Assembly: GCA_018820275.1 (NCBI GenBank)
Contig: JAHJOO010000060.1
Span: 1 to 44,355, forward strand
Direction: 5' to 3'
DNA from: Alphaproteobacteria bacterium
GTDB lineage: Bacteria; Pseudomonadota; Alphaproteobacteria; Caulobacterales; Caulobacteraceae
DNA: 44,355 bases
A program made the position numbers and the translations under genes. Under the pieces are notes generated by a model, which saw only the letters and a program-made list of their open reading frames with translations, was not told the origin of the DNA and ran no database searches. Shown here piece by piece: positions 9,686-18,782 of the stretch. Each line of letters opens with the position of its first letter. Position 1 is the first letter of the stretch.

Positions 9686-11596
9686 ATGGGGCGCATGGCG
9701 ATGCGCGGCGAGCGCTCCGGCCGCCGTCGCGCCGACCCTGCGGTCAAGGCGCTGGGCGCGGAGCCGATCAATCCGGACGAGGCGAGCCCCGGGGCCTGGT
9801 CGGCCCTGCGCGACCTCATGGGCGTGGTGGCGCGGTCGGGCGCGCCGCAGCTTCGGGCCCGGGTCGCGGGCGCCCTGGGCCTGACGCTGGCGGGCAAGGG
9901 ACTGGGCGTGCTGGCGCCGCTGGCGCTGGGGGCGGCCGTCAACCGGTTGGCCGAGGGCCAGTCGGCCGGCGTGACCGTGGGCATGTCCTTCGTGGCGCTG
10001 GCGGTCGGCTGGGCCCTCGTCCGCTTCCTGTCGTCGGCCACGCCGCAGCTGTCGGACGTGGTGTTCGCGCCCGTGCGCGCGGCGGCGCAGCGGCGGACGG
10101 CCGCCGAAACCTTCGCCCACGCGCTGAACCTGTCGCTGGACTTCCATCAGACCAAGCGGTCCGGGGCCCTGTCACGCACGATGGACCGCGGCTCGCGGGC
10201 GGTCGACTTTCTGCTGCGCATCCTCGCCTTCAACCTTGGACCGACCGCGGTCGAGCTGGTGCTGGCCGCCGGCGTGCTGGGCGGCCTGTACGACTGGCGG
10301 TTCGGCGCGCTGGCCGTGGCGGTGGTGGCGGTCTACGCCGTCGTCACCTTCGGCATGGCCAATTGGCGGCTGGAGCACCGCCGGGCAATGAACGCGGCCG
10401 ACACCGAGGCGGCGGGCCTGTCGGTCGACGCCCTGCTGAACTACGAGACGGTCAAGTCGTTCGGCGCCGAGCGCCGGGCGGCCGAGTCCTACGACCGGGC
10501 GCTGGGGACCTACGTCTCGGCGGCGCTGAAGGCCAACGGCTCGCTGGCGGCGCTGAACCTGATCCAGGCCGCCATCATGAACCTGGGTCTCGGCGTCATG
10601 GCCGTGATGGCCGGGTTCGAGGCCATGGCCGGCCGCATGGGCCCCGGGGACGTCACGGCGGCGGTGCTGATCCTGATCAGCCTGTATCAGCCGCTGAACA
10701 TCCTCGGCTTCGCCTACCGTGAAATCCGCCAGTCCTTCATCGACATGGAGGAGATGCTGAAGGTGACCCGGCAGACGCCGCAGGTCGCCGACGCGCCGGA
10801 CGCCCGCCCCCTGCCGCGGCCCGCCGACGCCCGGGGGGCCTCGCTGGCCTTCGAGGCCGTGGGCTTTCGCCACGACGCCCGGGCCAACGGGCTGGAGGAC
10901 GTCGACTTCGTCGCCGCGCCGGGGACCACCACGGCGCTGGTCGGGCCCTCGGGCTCGGGCAAGTCGACCATCGTCAAACTGGCCCTGCGGCTGCTGGATC
11001 CGCAGACCGGTCGGGTGCGGATCGAGGGCGAGGACGCGCGGGCGGTGACGCAGGAGAGCCTGCGCCGGGCGGTCGCCCTGGTGCCGCAGGACGTGGCCCT
11101 GTTCAACGACACCATCGGGGCCAACATCGCCTTCGCCCGTCCGGGCGCGGACGAGGCGGCGATCTGGGGCGCGGCCGAGGCGGCGGAACTGGCCGACTTC
11201 ATCCGGGCCCTGCCCAACGGCATGGACACCCGGGTCGGGGAGCGCGGCCTGAAGCTGTCGGGCGGCGAGCGCCAGCGCGTCGGCATCGCGCGCGCCCTGC
11301 TGGCGGATCCGTGCATCCTGATCCTCGACGAGGCCACCAGCGCGCTCGACAGCCGGACCGAGGCGGCCATCCAGAAGACGCTGCGCAAGGCGCGCGCCGG
11401 ACGCACCACGCTGGTGGTGGCGCACCGGCTGTCGACCGTGGTCGACGCCGACCAGATCCTGGTCCTGAAGGCGGGCCGGATCGTCGAGCGGGGTGCGCAC
11501 CACGAGCTTGTCGCCCGCGTCGGCGGGGAATACGCCGCCCTGTGGCGCAAGCAGACCCGGGGCGCCCGGACGCAGGGCGCGGCGGCGGACGTCTAG
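9686..11596 (+). CDS. Atm1-like ABC exporter, fused permease and ATPase
   Basis: A half-size ABC exporter (up to 636 residues) that would act as an inner-membrane homodimer. The membrane domain, about residues 45-350, carries the Atm1/HMT-type phrase LLNYETVKSFGAE. The ATPase domain has Walker A GPSGSGKST near residue 418, the Q-loop, the signature LSGGERQRVGIARALL near 524 and Walker B ILILDEATSALD, then the H-loop VVAHRLST. Atm1-type proteins export glutathione-linked sulphur compounds or metal-thiol complexes; that substrate is a family inference. The start is uncertain: ATGs at 9686, 9695 and 9701 are in frame and a hairpin abuts the first. Its last four bases overlap accA on the other strand. 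It is over 20 kb from the lasso cluster and there is no evidence that it serves it. Confidence 0.9.
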   Translation: MGRMAMRGERSGRRRADPAVKALGAEPINPDEASPGAWSALRDLMGVVARSGAPQLRARVAGALGLTLAGKGLGVLAPLALGAAVNRLAEGQSAGVTVGMSFVALAVGWALVRFLSSATPQLSDVVFAPVRAAAQRRTAAETFAHALNLSLDFHQTKRSGALSRTMDRGSRAVDFLLRILAFNLGPTAVELVLAAGVLGGLYDWRFGALAVAVVAVYAVVTFGMANWRLEHRRAMNAADTEAAGLSVDALLNYETVKSFGAERRAAESYDRALGTYVSAALKANGSLAALNLIQAAIMNLGLGVMAVMAGFEAMAGRMGPGDVTAAVLILISLYQPLNILGFAYREIRQSFIDMEEMLKVTRQTPQVADAPDARPLPRPADARGASLAFEAVGFRHDARANGLEDVDFVAAPGTTTALVGPSGSGKSTIVKLALRLLDPQTGRVRIEGEDARAVTQESLRRAVALVPQDVALFNDTIGANIAFARPGADEAAIWGAAEAAELADFIRALPNGMDTRVGERGLKLSGGERQRVGIARALLADPCILILDEATSALDSRTEAAIQKTLRKARAGRTTLVVAHRLSTVVDADQILVLKAGRIVERGAHHELVARVGGEYAALWRKQTRGARTQGAAADV

Positions 11597-12549
11597 CCCG
11601 CCCGACCGATGGCGTAGAAGCGGGCAGCGCGATCGGCGCGGACGACGTCGGCGGAGCGGTCGCGCAACGCGGCGAGCTCTTCGGCGAGGACCTCGCCGAC
11701 CGTGGCGATCGCCGCGTCCCGGTCCGTGTGGGCGCCGCCGACGGGCTCGGGGATGATCCGGTCGATGATCTTCAGCTCCAGCAGGTCCGGCGCGGTGATC
11801 TTCATCGCCATGGCCGCGTCGCGGGCGCGGGCGCCGTCGCGCCACAGAATGCCGGCGGCCCCTTCCGGCGAGATCACCGAATAGATCGAATGCTCGAGCA
11901 TCAGCACGCGGCTGGCCGCGGCGATGGCGATGGCCCCGCCCGACCCGCCTTCGCCGGCGATGATCGCCACGGACGGGACGCCGAGGGTCAGGCCGCGCTC
12001 GGTCGAGCGGGCGATGGCTTCGGCCTGGCCGCGCTCCTCGGCACCCAGGCCCGGGTAGGCGCCGGCCGTGTCGATGAAGCTGATGACCGGCAGCCCGAAA
12101 CGGTCGGCGAGGTCCATCAGGCGCGCGGCCTTGCGATAGCCCTCGGGCCGCGCCATGCCAAAATTGTGGGTGACGCGCGAGGCGGTGTCGTGACCCTTCT
12201 CCTGGCCCATGACCACCACGGGCGCGCCGTTGAAGCGCGCGAGGCCGCCGAGGATGGCCTGATCGTCGCCGAACTGGCGGTCGCCGCGCAGCTCCACGAA
12301 GTCCTCGAACAGACCGGCCACATAGTCGACGAAGTGCGGCCGGTTCGGGTGGCGGGCCACCTGGGTCTTCATCCACGGGTCGAGCGCGGCGTAGGTCTTG
12401 CGACGCAGCTGGTCGGCCTTCTTGCGAAGACCCTCGATCTCCGAATCGAAGGAGCCGGCCGAGGCGGAGGCGGAGAGAAGCGACAGCTCCTCGATCTTGG
12501 CCTCCAGGTCGGCGATCGGCTTTTCGAAGTCGAGGTAATGGGCGGCCAT
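11593..12549 (-). CDS. accA: Acetyl-CoA carboxylase carboxyltransferase subunit alpha
   Basis: With AccD it transfers the carboxyl group from carboxy-biotin to acetyl-CoA, forming malonyl-CoA for fatty-acid synthesis. The length is 318 residues, normal for the family. It starts HYLDFEKPIADLEAKIEEL and contains QVARHPNRPHFVDYV, the FGMARPEGYRKAARLM segment, ISFIDTAGAYPGLGAEERGQ and the oxyanion-hole region GEGGSGGAIAI. It is a monocistronic-looking gene here. An ATG at 12549 is supported by the conserved N-terminus. Confidence 0.97.
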   Translation of the reverse strand: MAAHYLDFEKPIADLEAKIEELSLLSASASAGSFDSEIEGLRKKADQLRRKTYAALDPWMKTQVARHPNRPHFVDYVAGLFEDFVELRGDRQFGDDQAILGGLARFNGAPVVVMGQEKGHDTASRVTHNFGMARPEGYRKAARLMDLADRFGLPVISFIDTAGAYPGLGAEERGQAEAIARSTERGLTLGVPSVAIIAGEGGSGGAIAIAAASRVLMLEHSIYSVISPEGAAGILWRDGARARDAAMAMKITAPDLLELKIIDRIIPEPVGGAHTDRDAAIATVGEVLAEELAALRDRSADVVRADRAARFYAIGRAG

Positions 12550-12632
12550 CAGGCGATCCGGGCGACGGGGCGACGCGACCCCTGCGAAAGGCGGCGGAAA
12601 CTAGTCAGGTCGGACGGGCGGGGCAAGCCGCG

Positions 12633-13535
12633 TCACGTCCCGCCCCCTCGCCCCAACGGATGGCGGGTGCGCACGGTTTCGGCCAGGGCGTCCTGGGTGA
12701 CGTGGGTGTAGATCTGGGTCGTGCCGACGTCGGCGTGCCCCAGCAGGGTCTGGACCACCCTGAGATCGGCCCCGCCCTCCAGCAGGTGGGTGGCGAAGGC
12801 GTGACGCAGCACGTGGGGGCTGACCCGGGCCGGATCGATCCCGGCGTCGATTGCGGCCTGGTCCAGCAACTGGGCGAAGCGGCGCGGCGTCAGGCGGCCG
12901 GATCGCGCGGACGGGGAGGGGAAAAGCCACGGCGATTCCGGGGCGTCCGGCTTGCGCCGCGCGGCGCGGGCCACCAGCCAGGCCGCAACGGCGGCGCGGG
13001 CCGAGGCGTTGAGCGGGGCCAGGCGCTCCTTGCCGCCCTTGCCGCGGACGATCAGGTGGGTGGGATCGCGCCGCACCGCCTCGACGCGCAGGGCCAACAG
13101 CTCCGAGACCCGCATGCCCGAGGCATAGGCCAGTTCGATCAGGGCCGTCAGACGCAGGGCGGAGACGCCGTCGCGGCGCTCGACGGCGGCGAGCAGGCGG
13201 CCCACCTCGTCGCGGGACAGGACGCGGGGCAGGGGGCGGCCCCGCCGCGGCGCGTCCAGCCGGGCTGACGGGTCGTCCTCGCGCCAGCCCTCGGCGAGGA
13301 CGAATCGGTAGAACTGGCGAACGGCCGAGCGACGGCGCGACTGGGTGGCCGCGGACAGGCCCCGGGTCGCCAGACCCGCGTACCAGGCTTCGATCTGCTC
13401 CCGCGAGGCCGACATCAGGCCGCCGGCACTGCCTTCCGCATCGGCAAGGTCGCGGCCATAGGCGGACAGGGTGTGGGGCGAGGCGTCCCGCTCCACCGCC
13501 ATCATCTCCAGGAAGGCCTCGATCTGGGGCGTCAT
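12633..13535 (-). CDS. xerD: Tyrosine recombinase XerD
   Basis: A 300-residue site-specific recombinase acting with XerC at dif to resolve chromosome dimers. It has the N-terminal SAM-like DNA-binding domain ([19 protein letters not shown]) and the catalytic domain with all expected residues: R142 in [10 protein letters not shown]166 in RGKGGKER, H241 and R244 in HVLRH, H267 in LLGHADV and the nucleophile Y276 in TQIYTHV. Placement opposite aroK with no mobile-element genes nearby, and full-length similarity to chromosomal XerD, argue against a phage or island integrase. The start at 13535 leaves only 21 bases to the divergent aroK start, so its promoter must extend into aroK. Confidence 0.93.
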   Translation of the reverse strand: MTPQIEAFLEMMAVERDASPHTLSAYGRDLADAEGSAGGLMSASREQIEAWYAGLATRGLSAATQSRRRSAVRQFYRFVLAEGWREDDPSARLDAPRRGRPLPRVLSRDEVGRLLAAVERRDGVSALRLTALIELAYASGMRVSELLALRVEAVRRDPTHLIVRGKGGKERLAPLNASARAAVAAWLVARAARRKPDAPESPWLFPSPSARSGRLTPRRFAQLLDQAAIDAGIDPARVSPHVLRHAFATHLLEGGADLRVVQTLLGHADVGTTQIYTHVTQDALAETVRTRHPLGRGGGT

Positions 13536-13556
13536 GGTGTATGAGCGGTCTTTCCC

Positions 13557-14126
13557 ATGCCGAGCGCCGCCGTTCCTGCGATTCCCGACATCGACCGCAC
13601 CATAGCGCTGGTGGGGCTGATGGGCGTGGGCAAATCGACCGTGGGGCGGCGTCTGGCCAAGCGGCTGGGGCGGAGCTTCGTCGACGCCGACGCCGAGATC
13701 GAGGCCGCCGCGGCCATGACCGTCTCGGACATCTTCGCCAAACTGGGCGAGCCCGAGTTCCGGGCCGGCGAGACGCGGGTCATCCGGCGCCTGCTGGACG
13801 GCGCGCCGCAGGTGCTGGCGACGGGCGGCGGGGCGATGATCCATCCGGAAACCCGGGCCCTGCTGAAGGCCCGGGCGCTGACCGTGTGGCTGAAGGCGGA
13901 CCTCGACGTGATCGTGCAGCGGGTCGCCCGGCGCGACACCCGACCCCTCCTGCGCGGCAAGGACCCCAAGGCGACGCTCGCGGCGCTCGCGGAGGTCCGC
14001 CATCCCCTCTATGCGGAGGCGGACCTGACGGTCGAGGTCGGGACCGGCAGCCACGCCCAGGCGGTCGAGGCGGTCGTGGCGGCGCTGCAGGGCTGGGCGC
14101 GCGACCAGGGGAGGGCGGGGACATGA
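13557..14126 (+). CDS. aroK: Shikimate kinase
   Basis: Phosphorylates shikimate at the 3-hydroxyl in aromatic amino acid biosynthesis. It has 189 residues. The Walker A loop GLMGVGKST is at residues 20-28, followed by the shikimate-binding DADAEIE segment, the GGGA motif in LATGGGAMI and the lid arginine region RRDTRPLL. About ten residues precede the core, as is common in alphaproteobacteria. It overlaps aroB by four bases (ATGA), which implies translational coupling. It diverges from xerD. Confidence 0.95.
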   Translation: MPSAAVPAIPDIDRTIALVGLMGVGKSTVGRRLAKRLGRSFVDADAEIEAAAAMTVSDIFAKLGEPEFRAGETRVIRRLLDGAPQVLATGGGAMIHPETRALLKARALTVWLKADLDVIVQRVARRDTRPLLRGKDPKATLAALAEVRHPLYAEADLTVEVGTGSHAQAVEAVVAALQGWARDQGRAGT

Positions 14127-15232
14127 GCGCGATCACGGTGCCGGTCCGGGGTGCGGGATTCGCCGCCTATGACCTGGTCGTCGGCCCGGGCCTCGTCGGC
14201 GAGGCCGGGGCACGCCTGCGGGGGCTCGGGTTCCGGCGGGTCTTCGTGGTGGCCGACGCCACGGTCGACGCGCTGCACGGTCCGACGCTGCGCGCGGGGC
14301 TCGAGGCGGCGGGCGTGAGCCATTCCGGCATGACCGTGCCGTCGGGCGAGGCGACCAAGAGTTTCGACGGACTGAGGACCGTTCTGTCCGCCCTGGCCGA
14401 GGCCGGGATCGACCGCAAGGATGCGGTCGTGGCGCTGGGCGGCGGGGTGACCGGCGATCTGGCGGGGCTGGCCGCGGCCCTGTGGATGCGGGGCGTCGCC
14501 CTGGTCCAGATCCCGACCACCCTGCTGGCCCAGGTCGATTCCTCGGTGGGGGGCAAGACGGCCATCGACCTGCCGCAGGGCAAGAACCTGGTCGGGGCCT
14601 TCCACCAGCCGCGGCTGGTGCTGGCGGACGTCGACGCCCTGGCCACGCTGCCCGCGCGCCAGCTGCGCTCCGGCTGGGCCGAGGCGCTGAAGCACGGGCT
14701 GATCTGCGACCCGGCCTATTTCGAGCGGCTGACCGGAGCGGATGCCGCGGCCCTGGACGGCGACCGGGCGGCGCTGACGCGCGTCGTCGCCCGGTCCGTC
14801 GAGATCAAGTCCGCGATCGTGGGCGAGGACGAGAGGGAGGCGGGCGCCCGCGCCCTGCTCAATCTGGGCCACACCTTCGGCCATGCGGTGGAGGCCGAAC
14901 TGGGCTTCGACGACGCGGTGCTGACCCACGGCGAGGCGGTGGCGGTGGGTTGCGGCCTGGCGTTCCGGTTCTCGGCCGCGCGGGGCCTGTGCGGGGCCGA
15001 CGAGGCGGCGCGGGCGACGGCGGCCTTCGCCGGGGCTGGCCTGCCGACGGGCCTGGATCCGGCCTGGAGGCTGTCGGCCGACGCCCTGCTGGCGCGGATG
15101 GCGGGAGACAAGAAGGCCGAGGGCGGGCACCTGACCCTGATCCTCGCCCGCGGAATCGGCGCGGCCTTCGTCGAGAAGGGCGCCGATCCGGCGGGCGTCC
15201 GGGCGTTCCTCGTCTCGGAAGGCGCGGCGTGA
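14123..15232 (+). CDS. aroB: 3-Dehydroquinate synthase
   Basis: Converts DAHP to 3-dehydroquinate using NAD and a divalent metal, the second step of the shikimate pathway. The 369-residue protein shows [13 protein letters not shown], the NAD-binding [44 protein letters not shown], and metal ligands within the [12 protein letters not shown] glutamate and the [11 protein letters not shown] histidines. The ATG at 14123 overlaps the aroK stop and the 3' end overlaps the acetyltransferase start. The three genes therefore read as one tight operon. Confidence 0.97.
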   Translation: MSAITVPVRGAGFAAYDLVVGPGLVGEAGARLRGLGFRRVFVVADATVDALHGPTLRAGLEAAGVSHSGMTVPSGEATKSFDGLRTVLSALAEAGIDRKDAVVALGGGVTGDLAGLAAALWMRGVALVQIPTTLLAQVDSSVGGKTAIDLPQGKNLVGAFHQPRLVLADVDALATLPARQLRSGWAEALKHGLICDPAYFERLTGADAAALDGDRAALTRVVARSVEIKSAIVGEDEREAGARALLNLGHTFGHAVEAELGFDDAVLTHGEAVAVGCGLAFRFSAARGLCGADEAARATAAFAGAGLPTGLDPAWRLSADALLARMAGDKKAEGGHLTLILARGIGAAFVEKGADPAGVRAFLVSEGAA

Positions 15233-15813
15233 GGATCGAGGCCCGGCCGCTGCAGAACGGCTGGGTGCGCTGCGAGCCGCTCGAGGAAGGGCTGCGCGAG
15301 GAGGTCCGCGACGCGATCTCGGGCGACGCGGCCGCCTGGGCGATCATGGTCTCGAACGGGGCCGGGGCCGCCTTTGACGGCTGGTTCGACCAGCGCGTCG
15401 CACACATGCGGTCCGGCGGCGGCCCCGCCTATGCCGTGCGGCGGCTGTCCACCGGGCGGATCGTCGGCACCAGCAGTCTGCACGACCTCGTGCCCGCGCA
15501 CCGGCGCGTGGAACTGGGGTCGACCGTCTATCATCCCGACGCCCGGGGCACGGAGGTGAACCCGGCCAGCAAGCGGCTGCTGCTGGACCACGCCTTCGCC
15601 AGCGGGATCGTGCGGGTCGAGATCATCACCGACGCGGTCAACGTCCGCAGCCAGGCCGCGATCGCGCGACTGGGCGCGGCGCGGGAGGGGGTGCTGCGGC
15701 GGCACAAGATCACCTGGACCGGCCGGGTTCGGGACACGGTGATGTTCGCGATCACCGACGCGGACTGGCCCGACGTGCGCGACCGGCTGGACGCGCGGCT
15801 GGCGGGGGTCTGA
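15229..15813 (+). CDS. GNAT-family N-acetyltransferase
   Basis: A 194-residue acetyltransferase of the RimJ/RimL-like group. It reads [19 protein letters not shown] at the start, a central [10 protein letters not shown] strand, [30 protein letters not shown] (acetyl-CoA-binding core) and [23 protein letters not shown], which is typical of GNAT proteins modifying N-terminal or small-molecule amines. The start is GTG at 15229, overlapping the aroB stop by four bases, so it is translationally coupled to the shikimate genes. The acceptor substrate cannot be told from sequence. Confidence 0.85.
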   Translation: MRIEARPLQNGWVRCEPLEEGLREEVRDAISGDAAAWAIMVSNGAGAAFDGWFDQRVAHMRSGGGPAYAVRRLSTGRIVGTSSLHDLVPAHRRVELGSTVYHPDARGTEVNPASKRLLLDHAFASGIVRVEIITDAVNVRSQAAIARLGAAREGVLRRHKITWTGRVRDTVMFAITDADWPDVRDRLDARLAGV

Positions 15814-15820
15814 CCGGCGA

Positions 15821-16228
15821 TCAGTCGACCGCGCGGCACTCCGTCGGCTCCTGGCCCTCGGCGGACCATGTGGCGAACTGGCCGCGTCCGCGCAGGTCGT
15901 GGCCGCTGGCGCGGTACCAGATGCCTTCGGGCGCGCGCTCCATGTGCAGGTCGAAGGCCTGGCCCAGAGACGTGCGGACGGTCGCCATCTCGCGGGGATT
16001 GTCGAACTCCACCGACAGGCGTTCGCCGTCGTTGCAGATGTAGACGGCGCGGACGATGCGGTTGAGCGTGCGCTCCTGGATCTCGGCCCCGGTGCGGCGG
16101 CGGGCGGTCTGGGCCTCCAGGGCGCGCTCGCGGACGGCGTCGGCGTCGTCCGTCACCGGCGTGGACTGGCCGCAGGCGGCCAGACCCGCGGTCAGGACGA
16201 TCAGGAATGTGGATGACGCCAGACGCAT
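15821..16228 (-). CDS. Lipoprotein with MliC-like (lysozyme inhibitor) domain
   Basis: A 135-residue predicted lipoprotein. The signal peptide ends in the lipobox LAAC, with the lipidated Cys near residue 19, followed by GQSTPVTDD. The C-terminal half, VYICNDGERLSVEFDN ... IWYRASGHDLRGRGQFATWSAEGQEPTEC, resembles the MliC / C-type lysozyme inhibitor pattern (a YxCxxG start, a W in the final strand and a closing Cys). Those proteins sit in the outer membrane or periplasm and block lysozyme. ATG at 16228 was chosen because it gives a proper signal peptide. It follows tadA by 37 bases on the same strand. The domain assignment is moderate. Confidence 0.7.
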   Translation of the reverse strand: MRLASSTFLIVLTAGLAACGQSTPVTDDADAVRERALEAQTARRRTGAEIQERTLNRIVRAVYICNDGERLSVEFDNPREMATVRTSLGQAFDLHMERAPEGIWYRASGHDLRGRGQFATWSAEGQEPTECRAVD

Positions 16229-16265
16229 GCGGCTTTCCCTTCGGCTCGAGCCCGAACGCGCCATC

Positions 16266-16736
16266 TCAGACCGACGTTCCGCGCCGCGCACGGAAGAACG
16301 TCCGCAAGGCGAGCGCCGACTCGTCCGCCAGCGGGCCTTTGTCCGCCGCGGGTCGCCAGTGCAGGGTCGGCTGTTCGAACAGCCGCGGCCCGTGAATCAC
16401 CGCGCCGCCCTTGGGGTCGTCGGCGGCCCAGACGACGCGGCCGATGCGGGCATGGGACATCGCCCCCGCGCACATGGCGCAGGGTTCCAGCGTCACATAG
16501 AGCGTCAGGCCGGTGAGGCGATAGTTGCCGGTCGCCCGGGCGGCCGCGCGCAGGGCCACCATCTCCGCATGGGCCGTGGGATCGGTGGAGGAGACGGGGG
16601 CGTTGGCGCCGGTTCCGACGACCGTGCCGGTGGCCTCGTCGACGACGACGGCGCCGACGGGCACCTCTCCGATGTCCGCCGCCGCTTGCGCGAGGTCCAG
16701 CGCCATGCGCATGAACCGCTCATCATGGTCCGCCAT
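16266..16736 (-). CDS. tadA: tRNA-specific adenosine deaminase
   Basis: Deaminates adenosine 34 of tRNA-Arg(ACG) to inosine. The 156-residue protein has the zinc/catalytic motifs H56-A-E58 and P85-C-A-M-C89 of the cytidine deaminase fold, and the typical DIGEVPVGAVVV stretch. The ATG at 16736 gives MADHDERFMRMAL; ATG at 16712 (MRMALDLAQ) is a shorter alternative that would remove an overlap with rluB. With the first start, its 5' end overlaps the divergent rluB start by 12 bases. Confidence 0.94.
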   Translation of the reverse strand: MADHDERFMRMALDLAQAAADIGEVPVGAVVVDEATGTVVGTGANAPVSSTDPTAHAEMVALRAAARATGNYRLTGLTLYVTLEPCAMCAGAMSHARIGRVVWAADDPKGGAVIHGPRLFEQPTLHWRPAADKGPLADESALALRTFFRARRGTSV

Positions 16737-18122
16737 ACCGACGACAACGACAAGAAGCCCCGCCCGCGTCAAGCCGGCGGAAAATCCGACGACCGCAAGT
16801 CCGGTCCGCCCCGCTCCGGCAAGCCCGGCGAGAGCCGGGGCGGCCCGCGCCCGGGCGCGCCCGGAGCCGACAAGGCGGCGGAACCGCCCCGGCGCAGCGA
16901 GCGAATCGCCAAGGCCATGGCGCGGGCGGGCATCGCCTCGCGCCGCGAGGTCGAGCGGCTGATCGGCCTCGGCAAGGTGGCGGTGAACGGCAAGATCCTG
17001 GACACGCCCGCCGTGCTGGTTACGCGCGACGACGTGATCACCGTGGACGGCAAGCCCATCGTGGGCGCGCAGGCGACCCGCGTCTGGCGTCACCACAAGC
17101 CCGCCGGCCTGGTGACCAGCCACAACGACCCGCAGGGACGGCCGACGGTGTTCGACGCCCTGCCGGCCGGCCTGCCGCGCGTGATCTCCGTCGGCCGACT
17201 GGACCTGAACACCGAGGGCCTGCTGCTGCTGACCAACGACGGCGAGCTGAGCCGGGCGCTGGAGCTGCCATCGACCGAACTGGTGCGCCAGTACCGGGCC
17301 CGCGCGCGCGGGCGGGTGACGCAGGCGCAGCTGGACGGGCTGAAGGACGGCGTGACCGTCGACGGCGTCCGCTACGGTCCGATCGAGGCCACGCTGGACA
17401 AGGCCAAGGAGAAGGCCGAGGGCGACGGGCGCGGCCCGGCCAACCTGTGGATCAGCGTCTCGATCGCCGAGGGCAAGAACCGCGAGGTCCGCAAGGTCCT
17501 GGAGAGCCTGGGCCTGACGGTGAACCGGCTGATCCGCCTGGCCTATGGCCCGTTCCAGCTGGGCACGCTGGCGGTGGGCGAGGTCGAGGAGGTCGGCCCC
17601 CGAGTCATCCGCGAACTGCTGGCCGGGCACATCCGGCCGGAGAACCTGCCGACCGGCAACACGGTGGCGACGCCCGCGCCGGTTCCGGGCCGCCGCAGCG
17701 CCGTGCCGATCGTCAAGGGCAAGTCGGGCTCGGCCATGTCCGACCCGTCGCGCAAGCCCAGCCGCACGCGCGCCGCCGAGACGGCCCAGTCGGACGCCGT
17801 CGACCGCCGCGCCCGCCCGCCCAAGAAGCAGGGCTGGGCCAAGGCCGAGCCGAAGTTCGCGCACACCAAGACCTTCAAGCCCCGCGCGCGGCCCGAGGCC
17901 GCGGACGCCGGCGGCGACCGGCCCAAGCGGACCTTCGCCCCGCGCGACGCCGCGGCGGGATCCGACCGGCCCAAGCGCGACTTCAAGCCCCGCGCCGGTT
18001 CCGGCGGGGACGCACCCAAACGGGAGTTCAAGCCGCGCCCGGGTCCGGGCGGTCCGCCGCGCGGCAAGCCCCCGGGCGGCGGCAAGCCCCGGACGGGCGG
18101 TCCCCGCGGCGGGGCGCGTTGA
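16725..18122 (+). CDS. rluB: 23S rRNA pseudouridine synthase RluB-type, with long basic tail
   Basis: A pseudouridine synthase of the RsuA/RluB/E/F family, expected to modify the 2605 region of 23S rRNA. A 58-residue charged N-terminal extension precedes the S4 RNA-binding domain (RIAKAMARAGIASRREVERL). The catalytic domain has D160 in SVGRLDLNTEGLLLL and the family ending KNREVRKVLESLGLTVNRLIRLAYGPF. After about residue 310 comes a 150-residue low-complexity Lys/Arg/Pro/Gly tail with repeats of the form RPKRTF, RPKRDFKPR and APKREFKPRPG, likely an RNA-contacting disordered region. The start at 16725 overlaps tadA; a later start would shorten only the disordered N-terminus. rsmD, commonly its neighbour, is displaced 2.7 kb downstream by lipid genes. 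Confidence 0.9.
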   Translation: MVRHTDDNDKKPRPRQAGGKSDDRKSGPPRSGKPGESRGGPRPGAPGADKAAEPPRRSERIAKAMARAGIASRREVERLIGLGKVAVNGKILDTPAVLVTRDDVITVDGKPIVGAQATRVWRHHKPAGLVTSHNDPQGRPTVFDALPAGLPRVISVGRLDLNTEGLLLLTNDGELSRALELPSTELVRQYRARARGRVTQAQLDGLKDGVTVDGVRYGPIEATLDKAKEKAEGDGRGPANLWISVSIAEGKNREVRKVLESLGLTVNRLIRLAYGPFQLGTLAVGEVEEVGPRVIRELLAGHIRPENLPTGNTVATPAPVPGRRSAVPIVKGKSGSAMSDPSRKPSRTRAAETAQSDAVDRRARPPKKQGWAKAEPKFAHTKTFKPRARPEAADAGGDRPKRTFAPRDAAAGSDRPKRDFKPRAGSGGDAPKREFKPRPGPGGPPRGKPPGGGKPRTGGPRGGAR

Positions 18123-18125
18123 CGT

Positions 18126-18782
18126 TCAGGCCTTGAGGCGCGCGGCCAGTCTCGCGGTGCGACGCCCGACGGTGATGGCGGTCAGGACGACCACCACGGC
18201 CAGGGCCAGCCACAGCACGGCGCGGTCCCAGTCGGGCAGGGCGACGGCGGCCAGCGCCGACAGGACGCAGCCGGCGGTCAGCGCGGCCATGCGGTGGGGC
18301 TTGGCCCCGGGACCGGTGAAGTCGACCGCGCCGGTCAGGGCGTGGCCCAGCTCGCGGACATAGGCCGTCAGGACGGCGAGGGCAGCGGCGCTCCAGCCCA
18401 GCACGGGCCCGAACGCGGGGTCGTAGTGCCTCAGGGCATAGCCGGCGCCGACCAGGAACAGGGCGTCGGCGATCCGGTCGGGCAGCTCGTTCCAGATCGG
18501 GCCCAGGGCGCCGCCCTTGCCGTGCTCCACCGCCACCATGCCGTCCAGCAGGTTGGCGAGCAGGCGCAGCTGGATGGCCACGCCGGCCAGCAGCAGCCAG
18601 CCTGCGCGGGCCGGGCCGGCCGCGTCCGCCGACTGCCAGAAGGCCGCGAAGCCCACGGCGGCGAACACCAGACTGGAGGCCGAGATGACGTCGGGCGTCG
18701 CCCCCATGCGGGCCAGACCGGCGGCGGCGGCGCGCGCCCAGCCGGTTCCGCGCGACTTCAGGGGACGTCGGGACTCGATCAT
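18126..18782 (-). CDS. CDP-alcohol phosphatidyltransferase family protein (YnbA-like)
   Basis: An integral membrane enzyme (218 residues, about six hydrophobic segments) of the class that transfers a phosphatidyl group from CDP-diacylglycerol to an alcohol. The usual signature DxxDGxxAR...GxxxDxxxD appears as NLLDGMVAVE...GPIWNELPDRIAD: the first and third aspartates are Asn and the Arg is Val. From memory, E. coli YnbA has a similar Asn-containing variant (NALDGMLARE...NETGD), so this is probably subfamily-typical and not inactivation. Its start overlaps the stop of the upstream small membrane protein gene (ATGA). Opposite it lies a CdsA/YnbB-like gene, reproducing a ynbA-ynbB pairing. The alcohol acceptor is unknown. 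Confidence 0.82.
   Translation of the reverse strand: MIESRRPLKSRGTGWARAAAAGLARMGATPDVISASSLVFAAVGFAAFWQSADAAGPARAGWLLLAGVAIQLRLLANLLDGMVAVEHGKGGALGPIWNELPDRIADALFLVGAGYALRHYDPAFGPVLGWSAAALAVLTAYVRELGHALTGAVDFTGPGAKPHRMAALTAGCVLSALAAVALPDWDRAVLWLALAVVVVLTAITVGRRTARLAARLKA

Noticed and set aside
9686..11596. ABC exporter as the lasso-peptide transporter
   Set aside because: The NYETVKSFG motif fits Atm1-type exporters, and it is more than 20 kb from the cluster among unrelated genes.
10172..12376. 734-codon leftward frame across the ABC exporter and accA
   Set aside because: It overlaps accA in a different frame and runs antisense to the exporter; both real genes are unmistakable.
12633..13535. 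Tyrosine recombinase as evidence for a mobile element
   Set aside because: Length, motif set and housekeeping neighbours fit chromosomal XerD, and it is 19 kb from the lasso cluster.
18126..18782. Inactive phosphatidyltransferase because of the degenerate signature
   Set aside because: The same Asn-for-Asp pattern is, as far as I recall, shared by the YnbA subfamily, so it is probably functional variation.
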